Below, piece after piece: positions 35,003 through 45,798 of a stretch of 64,000 nucleotides of DNA. Under the pieces are notes generated by a model. It saw nothing but the letters and a program-made list of their open reading frames with translations, searched no databases and was not told the origin of the DNA. Origin of the DNA: Celoporthe dispersa. Taxonomy: Eukaryota; Ascomycota; Sordariomycetes; Diaporthales; Cryphonectriaceae. The first letter of the stretch is position 1. Each line of letters begins with the position of its first letter. The translations under genes and the position numbers were made by a program. The stretch spans positions 248,001 through 312,000 of the forward strand of contig WAID01000014.1 in assembly GCA_016584495.1 (NCBI GenBank), in the 5' to 3' direction.

Positions 35003-38000
35003 CTATGCTTCCTGGGGAGCATCCTGTATGAGCTGGTCAAGACCTACATTTTCCGGCGAGTTTGTGAACTCCTCAAACGACTGGAGGACTTCGAAGCCCA
35101 TGGCCAGCAGTGCATCGTGCAGGTCATCCGTGACCCAGCTGAGCACGCTCCGGGCCGCCTTGTGGGCTTTATTCTGCCTCACGCCCATGTAGGCCAGTCC
35201 TTGCAGGACCAGCGTCGCCTGCGCACTGGGCTCAACAAGAGGCGCAATGATCCCACCGACAAGCTCGTTTGGCGTGGTGCCCTGTAGGCACGGCACCTTG
35301 AGTCGGAACGAGCTCCCTGGAGAGGATATGATGACGGTCCCGAGGATCTTTCCCGCACCGTTCTTGGCCCTGACCACTCCACAGGTCTTGACATCCTGGA
35401 GTGCGAACCTGTATAGCTCCGAGACTTCGTCGTGACAGAGCGAGCTGACATGGTGCAGGACGCTATCGGCGTTGTCCAGCCCGTGGATGAGATCGAAGTT
35501 GATCCCGGCGCGCGTTATGCTCTGCGTCAGACCATCAGGTGCCGTCCAGCTGCCTGCATCCCTGATGACCATGGTTGTCAGTGTCCTTGGGAACTGTGTG
35601 TCCCAGCCACTATTGGCGAACCACGACTTTGCGGATCCACTCTCATCGACGGGTATCCCGAGAAAGACACACGGGTACGATGTGCCGAGTTGGAGGTTTT
35701 GAACCCGGTGGTGCTGTTTAAGATGCCTCAGTGCTCGGCGGTGAAGCGAGCGCCCGATCGAGACGTTCCTCTTGCTCGGCTCGACCAGGAGGGCTCCGAT
35801 GATCCCGGTGCCGTTGAAGCAGTAGGTCGCACAGAAGCCGTACAGCGCTTTCGTGCTGCTGTTCCTGACGACGAAATGTGACTCCTCGACGTTCGCGCTG
35901 GACACCTCGAACGACGCGGCAGAGGTCAGCTTCAAGAAGTCAAGATTCGGCGCGCTTGCTTTCGCAACAGCTCGGAGGAGGTCGTTCAGGCTGTTCCTGT
36001 CCCTCTGGCTCTCGTAGTTCTCGACGAGCCACTGCTGTCTCGACTTCAAAACCTTCTTGCTCTTCCTCAGTGTGCCCGGCAGTGTGCCTCTCGGCGTAAA
36101 TTCCCCAAAAAGTGCCCGGATCAGGGCCTGTTCCATATATCAGTCAGCCATCAGCCCCTCACAGACCTCGGAGACATGTGTGGGGGGGGGGGAGGGGGCA
36201 TCTTGAGGGTTGGTTCTCGGTGGAGAAGAGGCCTTACCTGCATCGCGGTCTCTGTAAAGTCAAAAGTACAGATGTAAGTCCCAATCGACTTGTCCATGGC
36301 GAAGTCATAGGGCGAGCTGACAGCAACGACGACAAGTGATTTCTTCTGCCCGCTGGCACGGAGCATTGAACACATCATAGCCACGTGCTTTGTGAAGCCT
36401 GACTGGTAGAGGTTGCGATTTGCATCTGCTGTGACGACAATAATACCTGATGCCCTGTTGATCAGGTTCTCGTGGACAGGTCTCACCCCGTTCGCCGTGT
36501 AGGAGGTGTGTAGGAGCTTTCCGTTTCTCTGGCGCGCCAGCGACCTGCCCAGCTCCCTGAACACGCCCTCGCCACTCATGATGGCGCCCCTATCTCGGTG
36601 AAGCCACTTGTCATGTTCGGTGGAGATGGTGCTTCTGGAGTTCTTGGCCTCGATGGCCCGCGTCGCGGTTGAAGCCGGCAGTGGTTTGACCAGAGGGGTC
36701 AGCAGCAGGAGCTCTTCGTCTGGTTCCATGGACTGGGAGAGCGGGAGCAGTCGGTCCTTGTCTCGCATGACTGTTATGGAACTCTCGTAGGCCTGTCTAG
36801 ATAGGTTGAGATGAGACGGATGGATCTGCGAGAGCAGAGATAGCCCAGGCGGGTTAAGGGCTTCGGCCCATGAAGTGCACTTGGACTTCATCCGGAGTAT
36901 GCGCCTGAGCGAGGTCATGATCCTTTCCCTGCCGATGATGCCATTCTCGATCCCCAGCTTCAGGCCAGCAATACCTTCGAGTTGGATCTTGACACACGAG
37001 TCAGCTGGAGGAGAGCCCTGTGTGGCCAGCGGGTTCACAGGCTCTCGCGACGACGACACCACCACCACACTCTCCCCTCCCCTCCCCTCCTCCCAACACT
37101 CTTCACCACATAGCCCACATCAGAAGTCGGGGAAAACACTTACATTGTAATCCTTGCACAGAAGGATCAGGTCACAGCCTGCCTCGACGGCCATGACGGT
37201 GCCTCCCTTGACGCCGATTTCCTGGTACAGGGCCTCCATCTCGAGACACTCGGAGATGGCGACTCCCTTGAAGCCCAGCTCGTGCCTCAGCAAGTCGTCG
37301 ACGACCTGGTCAGAAAGACAGGCATGGGACACATTCATGTTGGCGGAGGCGATGCCACAGCCACCCACGAACACGGCGTCCAGTTTTCCGGTCGCGATGG
37401 CATTCCTGTATGGCACCAGGGCGCTGAGGCTGAGCTCCTCCAGGGTCTGTGTGATGATGGGTATGTCCAGGCTTGAGCCCCTGAAGTCGAGGTTCCCGTA
37501 CGTCGGGAAATGCTTGCCGCAGGTGGAGAGGCCTGCGTCCTTGTAGCCCTTGATGGCGGCAATGCTGTACTGCGAGACCTCTTGGGGGTCATCGCCGCTG
37601 CTCCTGACACCGATCGGCTGGAAGCGAGCGTTTGTGAGGACATCCAGGACCGGACCGAGGACGAGGTTGACGCCGACGGCTGAGATCTCCTTGGCGGTAG
37701 CCTTGGCTACGTTGTATGCCATATCAAGGCTGCCCGTGGCCGCCAGGCCCATGGCGCTTGGGAACTGACAGATGTAGTCTTCATCGAAGAGACTGTTGAC
37801 ACCGCCATTTTCCTGGTCCACGGCAATGAGCAAGGGGCACGGGTGTCCTGCGCTGTGAGCGATGGTCTGCAGCTCCTGGACGAGCCTTGCCGTCTCGTGA
37901 GCGGCTTCGAGGGGGGAGGGGTTTCAACACATTAGCACCTCTCAGTCACAAGCCGGGGAAACCCGACAGGCAGAAGCTTTTGTATGGACTCTGAATTACA

Positions 38001-38360
38001 CTTCACGTTCTTGGCAGTGAGGATGATGGAACCAAGATGGTGTTCCTCGATGAGGGTACGGATCTGCGGAGTGACCTGGGGTGGGAAGTTTAGTAATCTC
38101 TCCAGCGGACGGACGTACTGTGGGGGAGGAGGAGGAGGAGGAGGAGGAGGAGGAGAAAGAGGGAGGGGCTCCCTCACCTCGGTGCCATCCCAGCCCATCA
38201 GCAACATCTGCCCGATAGCCCTGTGACTCCCCAGCAGTGGTTAGCCCAATATCCCTCCTCTCGCCGGGCGAGGGCGAAGAGCGAGTGACTGCCAGGCACA
38301 GGCACCGTACCAATCAAGGTCTAGCCATAGTGGGTCCAAGTCACCCTCTGGCTTCGCCAT
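35003..38360 (-). CDS. nag3: GH3 glucosaminidase-like protein fused to a GNAT acetyltransferase domain (NAG3 type)
   Basis: About 934 aa. Exons 38360-38311, 38220-38178, 38075-38000, 37904-37144, 36987-36238 and 36127-35003; introns of 90, 102, 95, 156 and 110 nt, all with GT/AG borders and an exact frame. Residues ~20-330 form a GH3 beta-barrel similar to bacterial NagZ (IAVDQENGGVNSLF, CGKHFPTYG around residue 187, AVEAGCDLILLC). Residues ~640-930 form one or two GNAT acetyl-CoA folds (ALLVEPSKRNVSIGRSLHRR). There is no signal peptide, so it is probably cytosolic and acts on imported GlcNAc conjugates. At the usual nucleophile position the sequence is SECLEM rather than SDDL.M, with Glu275 in place of Asp, and the normal Asp/Ser-His loop is absent. 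It belongs to the GlcNAc cluster by position between ron1 and dac1. The frame is intact. Confidence 0.9.
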
Positions 38361-40100
38361 AGTAGCTGAGATGGTCGCTTGACATTCCCATGCAGCGAGG
38401 AACCCAGAGCGGAGCCTGGTAATATGTTGTCGCGTGCAGACGGGACAGGCGCAGACAGCAGGGCTCGGCCGTTTGCGCTCGGTGGGCGGCAGGTGTGATG
38501 ATCCTCAGGCAGATCGGCAGGAGGGAGGGAGACGCCCTGTGGAGGCTGGAACTGAGCAGGCTAGCCCAGAGTACCACGCAATCGGTTTCTCGGGCCCCGC
38601 GCAGAGCAGTGAAGGAGACCACTGGCGATTCCTGGTCGGCGTCGTTGTTATCGGGCGGTGACGGCACATCTGAAAGCTTATGTTGCGCTCCTGGTACGTC
38701 GCAGGTGCGGCTGGAACCGTCCGCTGAGGCGCCTCGCGCCTGCTCCCCTCGCCAAGGCTGTGGTCTTCGTCAGCTGTGGTCAGCAGGGTTAGGGTTTCGG
38801 CCTCAATCTGATTGGGTCGTCGTGTACCCGCAATTTCCTAGTCGCGCTAGACCAGGTCCGGACCAGCCCCAGCAGGTCGATAGGAAGGAGGTACGTACCC
38901 AAGTACCTCTCCCGCCCGTCCCGTCCTCTACAATGTCACCATCAAACGTTACATCACGATATGGATGCCATCTTTCACTGACACACATTTTTTTTTTAGG
39001 AGGGGGGTATTGGTTTCGTGACCCGACACAGATCATCGAGAGAGCATACGTATCTCTTGGGAGCCGCTTCAACGTCGCCTCGACCCTCCTTTCTGGGAGG
39101 GACCAGCGGGTACCTTGAAAAAAAGGCAGGATGCCACTCTTTTAAATTTTCAGCACGACACTGGTATCTCGAATGCAACCACCCCTCGGTGATGGGCCGA
39201 CACACATATCTGGTGATCGCAGGAGGGCAGGAGAAGGAGCAGGAGCAAGAAGTACACTGGTCAACAGTATCCGGCTGGGCCTTGCGATCGGTCCCTCGAG
39301 AGCCTGGCCAGGGAGGGCCCCCGTTCTCGACCTCTCCCCAGAGAGACTCCCAGCTGCGTCCAGCCGCCCGGGTACAGTAACTAAGGTCACCCTACTAGTC
39401 ACATGCTGCTGGAACCGCCCAAGGGGATGACGTGCGTCAGTCAAGGTTTGTCAGGAGGGGGCCCCATGACGAGTGGCGGCTCAAGAGGCTTGTCATGAAC
39501 ACCGACAACGCTCCGGCCTCACACATTCCCATAGTATCCCGTTATCCGTCGAGAGCCGTTGCTTTGGACCATGTGGTCTGAAACCACCTCCACCACTGGC
39601 TTACTGTGCTGGCACTGTGCCCTGGGTTTTTTTGCCTGCTGTCTTGCCCTCTTGGCTGATCCCCGTCCATCATAGACCGGACTGGACTGTTGCCTCTCTC
39701 TTCTAATCAGCCAGCATGCGTCAACAACCCTCCCGAGGGCCTATGCCGGCAACGTGGTGCTTGCCTGTCTGGGGGGATTTTTTTTATCTCTCTCTCGCTC
39801 TCTCTCGGACGCTATCGGCGGTACGTTCATCGTGTACTACCCGTGTGATGCCTTGGGGAAAATCTTGTACAGGTCAGCTTAAGTATACCTGACTCTCTCT
39901 CGCTCCCCGTCCCCGGGAGAGGCGTCTCCCTCCTCTTGTTCATGGAGCCTCTTCGCGATTCCAAAAAGAGGACCAGTGGTCCTCTCGGTGACGACGAGAA
40001 AACATCATCATATAATACTATCATCACCCATAATCCTCCCATAACCTGATAAACCTGCCCCTCCTCTCTTCGGCTCCTCGTGCTCCGGCCTTCATACATA
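38361..40100. other. Divergent promoter region nag3 / dac1
   Basis: 1.7 kb shared upstream region of two pathway genes. It contains CT repeats (39787-39806, 39890-39902), T-rich runs and a TATAATA string at 40011-40017, about 90 bases before the dac1 ATG. No gene is supported. Confidence 0.55.
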
Positions 40101-41564
40101 ATGCCAGCCATCATCACCGAGCAGGGGCCCAGAAATGGTGTCACCAAGTTCACAAACTGCCGTGTCGCCAGGGGGAAGTTCTCTGGTCGAGGAGGACCTC
40201 TGGGTCAGCTCGGCCACGGGCAAGATCCTCGAGACGCAGGCGGCCTTCTACGACGACCACGTGCTGCCTGACCAGATCATCGACCTCCGCGGCCGTATCG
40301 TCTCGCCCGGCCTGATCGATGTCCAGCTCAACGGCGCCTTCGGCCTCAACTTCTCCACGGTCGTCCCAGACATGTCCCTGTACGGCAAGGCGGTGCAGGA
40401 CCTGAACCGGCGGCTGGTCCAGACCGGTGTGACCTCGTACGTCCCGACCGTCACGAGCCAGACGAGCGACCTGTACCGGGCTGTCCTGCCTCATCTCGGC
40501 CCGTCTGGCTTCCACAGGATCGCCGAGAACGGCGCCGAGTCACTTGGCGCGCACTGCGAGGGCCCTTCATCGCCCCGGGCAAACACGGCTGTCACAATGT
40601 CAACGTGCTGCGGGTGGCGCACAGCATCGACGACCTCGAGGACATGTACGGCGCCGAGAACATCAACCCAGACGTAGCCCGGGGCCCGCTGCCTGTCAGG
40701 ATGATCACGGCCGCGCCCGAGATGGGAAACATGACCCAGCTCGTGCGCGAGCTGCGCTCTCGCGGCATCATCTGCTCCATTGGCCACTCGGAGGCCGCCT
40801 ACGAGGAGGCGTCAGCGGCAGTGGGCGCCGGCGCCACCATGATCACGCACCTCTTCAACGCCATGCGCCCGCTCCACCACAGGAACCCGGGTATCTTTGG
40901 CGTGCTGGGCATCGCCGAGAGCCTGCCGCGCCCATACTTTGGCATCATCTCTGACGGCATCCACCTGCACCCAAACACCATCAAGATCGCATATAACTCG
41001 CACCCCGACGGCTTCATCCTTGTCACCGACGCGATGCACATGGTGGGCCTGCCGGATGGGCGGTACAGGTGGACCAATGGCGACGGCGAGCATCACATTA
41101 TAAAGAAGGGCTTCGTGTTGACACTGGAGGGCACGGACAGCATAGCAGGAAGGTGAGTGCTGAGGATATTATCCGGTGAAGGAGAGCAAGGGGAACGAGA
41201 AGAGAACCCCCTCGGGCTGACACGTCAGAACACTAGCTCCATCACTCTGATCGAGTGCGCCAACAACTTCCTGAAGTGGTCCGGCACCAGCATCCCCAAC
41301 GTCCTGAGGGCAGTGACCTCGACACCAGCAGAGATGCTAGGTCTCAAGGGCATCAAGGGATGCCTAGACGCCGGGGCTGATGCCGACCTCGTCATACTCT
41401 GCGAAGAAAAGGACGAGACCGGGGCCAGCCGCCTCTCTATTGACGAGGTCTGGAAGTTTGGGCGCAGGGTCTACACAAAGGGCGAGCCGTTCTCCCCGGT
41501 GGACTCGCCCATCGACAGCTCACCGGTGCCCTCGTCGCCCGAGGGAGAATATGCCGCCATCTGA
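40101..41564 (+). CDS. dac1: N-acetylglucosamine-6-phosphate deacetylase (NagA), with two compensating frameshifts
   Basis: About 459 aa. Exons 40101-41152 and 41237-41564 (84-nt intron; it joins SIAG to SSITLIEC). It hydrolyses GlcNAc-6-P to GlcN-6-P and acetate, supplying dam1. Amidohydrolase-fold motifs are in order: SPGLIDVQLNGAFG (metal region of this subfamily), GAHCEGPF (metal-binding Glu), GHSEA, THLFNAMRPLHHRNPG, and VTDAMHMVGLPDG with the catalytic Asp. The ATG at 40101 gives the expected short beta-domain start (TKFTNCRVARG). An extra G in the G5 run 40171-40175 and a missing T at 40566-40567 throw the frame out and back in; conservation on both sides shows this is one gene. It is divergent from nag3 and convergent with the GH31 gene. 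Confidence 0.93.
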
Positions 41565-41893
41565 ACCTGGGTTTGGGTTTGGGGCTGAGAGCTTGACAAA
41601 CTACTTGAGTATCTTACCTGCATTGTGCATGAGAGGCATGTTCTGGAATTTCTCGCTTTTTTTATAAGACTTGGACTGAAAGTACTCGGATGATAAAATA
41701 ATTTGCATGATACAACCAGATAGAGTAGACTTTCTCAAGCTTCAAGAACAAAGACGAGGTCTGCATGACTAGCTATAGCGATGGCAACTTCTTAGAGCTA
41801 TTTTTTTTTTTTTTTGAGAATTCCAATTTGACACGATCACGGTTAGAGGGGAGACCTGTGTAGATGACGAGCGCGAGACCATGGGTGACTCAT
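41565..41893. other. Convergent spacer dac1 / GH31
   Basis: 3' flanks with a T14 run near 41802-41815; nothing else seen. Confidence 0.6.
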
Positions 41894-44350
41894 CTAAGAT
41901 AACAGCTCGATGGTTCTGCCCGCCTTCTCATCAATCTTCCTGCCATCCTGGCTGACCGTGGTGTTGCCCTTCAGGATGTCCAGGCTCTTCAGTTTGCCAT
42001 CAGCCCCGGCCTCGAGCACACCGAGCTCCTTGCCCCCGCTGTCTACCAGTGTCGCTTTCGTGCCCTCGCCGACATGGTAGAGACAGACCTCGACATCTTC
42101 CGCATAGTCATACACAGCGCCCTTGACGCCCTCTTTGCCGAGCAGCAGGATGGAGTTCTCCCGCACGTACAGAGGCAGCGTGCCAAAGCCGTGCTTCTCC
42201 TTGAACCAGCCCGGGCCGGAACGCACCTCATTGGTGAAGAAGGACGTCCACCTGCCCCTGGGCAGGTAGAACTCGACCTCGCCACCCTCGTCGAAGATGG
42301 GCGCGGCGAGGAGATTGTCTCCCCACCATGAACTGTCTGTCCAGGAACCAGGACGTCGGGTCGTCAGGGAACTCGAGGCACATGGCCCGCAGCGAAAGAG
42401 GAATCCCGCCCTCGACGGCCTTCGCAGCCTGCGCATACAGGTACGGCATGAGCCTGTTCTTCAGCGCAGTCCACTTGGCCAGCGTCCGCGTGCAGCCCTC
42501 CTCGGTCCGGTCATCACCGTCGATGGTCCAGGGCACGCGGTAACTGTTGCTCCCGTGCAGCCGGCTATGGCTGCACAGCAGGCCGAAGGCCACCCAGCGC
42601 TTGTAGATCCAGGCCGGGGGTAACCTTCGAAGCCGCCGATGTCGACGCTCCAGAAGGCAAACCCGCCGAGGCCCAGGCCCAGGCCGCCCCGCACCGACTC
42701 TGCCATCGCCTCGGGCGTCGACTCACAGTCGCCGCCCCACTGCAGAGGGAAGCGCTGCGTGCCGGCGCATGCGCTGCGGGCGAAGAGTACGGCCTGGTCA
42801 GATCCATAGCGCTTCTGGAGCGCCTCATAGACGACCTTGTTGTACAGGAAGGCGTAGAAGTTGTGCATCTTCTCCGGGTCGACAGACGGGTCGTGCCAGG
42901 CCACATCCCGCGTGGGCACCCGCTCGCCAAAGTCCGTCTTGATGGCGTCCACGCCCTGGTCGAAGAGGGTGTTCAGGCACCTCTCGTACCACTCGACCGC
43001 GGCCGGGTTCGTGAAGTCGACCAGGCCCATGCCGGCCTGCCACATATCCCACTGCCAGACGTCGCCGTTCTTTCGCTTGAGGAGATAGCCCTTCTCGGCG
43101 GCCTCCTTGAAGGCCTCGCCGTGCTGGGCAATGTACGGGTTGATCCACACGCAGACCTTCTTGACGAGCCCAGAGGCCTTGAGACGGCCGATCTGGGCCT
43201 TGGGGTCGGGGAAACGCTCCGAGTCGAAGACGAAGTCGGTCCACTTGAAGGCGGGCATCCAGAAGCAGTCGTAGTGGAAGACGTCCACGGTGATGTCGCG
43301 CTCCCTCATGCCCTCGAGGAAGGAGTTCACGGTGGCCTCATCGTAGTCTGTGGTGAAGCTGGTGCTCAGCCAGAGGCCAAAGCTCCAGCTGGGGACGCTG
43401 CTGGGCTTCCCGGTGAGGGCCGAGTAGCGGTAGAGGACATCCTTGGGGGTCTTCCCGTAGATGATGTACCACTTGAGCCGCTGTCCTCTGATGCTGGTCT
43501 GGACGCGGCAGCAGCGCTCACTCCCGACCTCGAGCTCAACTCTGCCCGCGTGGTCTATAAAGACACCGTAGCCGCGACTGCTCAGCCAGAACGAGATGTT
43601 CTTGTAGGCTTGGTCGCTCGAAGTCCCGCCGTCCGCGTTCCACAGCGTTACGGACTGCCCGAGCTTGTTGAAGGCGCCGAACCTCTCCCCGAGTCCGTGG
43701 ACGGATTCGCCCACGGCAAGAGAGGTCTGTGTGAAGATGTAGTGCTTGAAGTCTCGCAGGTCACCGGTCTGCATTGGATTGCTAGGTGCCGGGCTGTAAG
43801 CCAAGCCGACGCTCCGGCCCGAGAGCGAGGTGAGGTGCTTGGAGCCATCTGCGGCATCGAAACGGATATCAAATGTGCCAGGTTGAACAGTGGCAGTGAT
43901 GGATCCAGAGGTCAGTGTTGTCGCCCCCTTGCCGCCCTCTGCGACCTGGCTCTCGACCTCGGGCCTGCCAGCCGGGTAGAGGTCGAAATGAGGTCCTCTG
44001 TTGACCTCACCATCCCAGTGGGTTGTCTCGACTGAGAGGATCCCATCGCTCTGCGCCTCCACATCCTGTAGACACCTATTAGCCGGAACCCCAGGCGGGC
44101 CTACAGAGGTAGACTCTGAGGGTAGGGGTTTGGGGGGGAGGGGAGGGGAGGTGTGGTGCTTCGCTCGGCCTAGGTCCTTTCTTACAATGGTTAGGGTACT
44201 CAAGTTGAGTGTGTCTCCTCTGGACCGGATCTTCTTGGTGGGACAGAGCAGACGCAACCCTCGGTCCGTCTTCTTGATATCGTACACCTCCTCGGCATAC
44301 TCGACCCTCATCCCCTCGGCCGTCAGCCACATTCCATCGCGAAATTTCAT
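41894..44350 (-). CDS. GH31 alpha-xylosidase (YicI-like, intracellular), with two compensating frameshifts
   Basis: About 778 aa. Exons 44350-44186 and 44065-41894 (120-nt intron, joining TLTI to DVEAQSDG). It releases terminal alpha-1,6-xylose from xyloglucan oligosaccharides, or related alpha-xylosides. Typical sequence is present: GLWLSTSFTTDYDE, DVFHYDCFWM, then DAIKTDFGERVP with the nucleophile Asp near residue 433, and WGGDCEST with the acid/base Asp near 501. These positions and the total length match the bacterial YicI group closely. There is no signal peptide, so the enzyme should act inside the cell. The frame loses a base at G5 42616-42620 (FEGYP/PAWIYKRW) and gains one at C4 42321-42324 (FMVG/DNLLAAPIF). 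It is divergent from the GH3 gene, with a 1.4-kb shared promoter. Confidence 0.9.
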
Positions 44351-45798
44351 GGCCACAATCAAGGTCAGGAACTGAAGCAAGACGAGTGCCGAAACTTAGC
44401 TCTGAGGGCTGCTTCGGACCACGAACCAGACAGGAGAGACCTGGATATCAAGCCAGTCGTGCTGAAGGCTCCTTCAGCCGTTGGGGGAGAGAGGAGAGGG
44501 AGAGAGGAGAGGCAAAGACAGGCGGGCCAGGCAGCACAGCAGAACGCAGTGCTACGTTTTCCCGCAGGCCATCGCGACAAGATCTGCCTGGCCTGATCAT
44601 TGGCACGGCGAGGCGGCCCGAAGCAGAGCAGACAGCTTGAGATGTGCAGCTCGACTGTGGGTTCAGAGCAGGATAATCCTCGGCAGAGAGAGAGCCTTTG
44701 CCCCTCCATACGCTGCTTCTCTCTGTGGCGTGCATGAGCAGAGGTACCACAGTACATACTACTATCTGTACTTCTGGTCTGTGGCTGATTTGGCTGTGAA
44801 TACAATGTACAGCCGTAAAGGTGGAGGTGCAGGAGGAGAGGAGAAAAGCCAGGCCATGATTGGAGAATTATTGTCCGACGGTCGGTTTGTCCGCCTTGAG
44901 GGGGGAAAGAGCCCATGCCGCTGGCTTGTTCCCAAGACAGGGAAGCCACCTCGGCAGCCGGAGCAGTATTCTACCGCAGAGGCTCCAGCGCAGCTTCCCG
45001 CTACCAAAGTCGTACTAATGTACACTGCAGGAACTACCCTGCCACCGTCTATACTTACTCTAGTACACTAGGCACGATCCCCTCATTTTTGGCTCTCTCT
45101 TTGGTTTTCCCACGAGTCACAACCCATGTTTTCCTCTGAACAGCAGCCAGCCTCTGCACCGAGAAGACCCTCGGCGTCATCGTCATGGGTGCTCTCTCGT
45201 CATCAGCACAGATGCTCTGTCCAGGGGTGCCATCTTCAGAGGAGGTCGGCAGAAGACTGGCTGCACCGTGGCCATTCCGCCGCCTGCGGAGGGGAGCTGT
45301 TTTCCCAACTTAGACATACTGAACACGGTATTTTCCTTCTATAGGCTCCCTTCCAACAAAGCCCATGCATGAACCCGAGAGAAAAACGGTCGACTCGGCC
45401 CGGAGAGGCTTGACTGAAGCTCAGGGGATGCGTCCACAGCATGCAGCGACATGGTTTCCCCAAGATTATCTTGCATATTTCTCAGCTGCAGGTGCGTGAG
45501 CTTGTGTTCCCGTGAGCCTCGTCATCCACCGGGGTGGGCCTAGCCTGCTCCCCGCGAGAACGGTAAGCCCGCCGAGACGACGCATCCAGGGCATCCATCC
45601 TGTTGTCGGGAGCAAGGGTGATGTCCTGCCTAGCCTCTTTTCGAGGGGTGGTCGTGCAGAGGGGGCAACACATACATATGTCGCGTGTGCTGGAGCCCGT
45701 TCTTCTGCGGACCGGCGGCGGTGAGGGAGCAACCGCAGGCCTTGGCTGGACAACCGGTACCTGCTCCTGGAACAGCCAGCTCAAGAAGCGTCGTCGCG
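44351..45798. other. Divergent promoter region GH31 / GH3
   Basis: 1.45 kb between two glycosidase genes. It is mixed sequence with short GAGAGG repeats at 44488-44512; no gene supported. Confidence 0.55.

Noticed and set aside
42863..44035. Open frame of 390 codons on the plus strand
   Set aside because: Lies wholly antisense to the GH31 catalytic core and mirrors its GC-rich third positions; no domain features.
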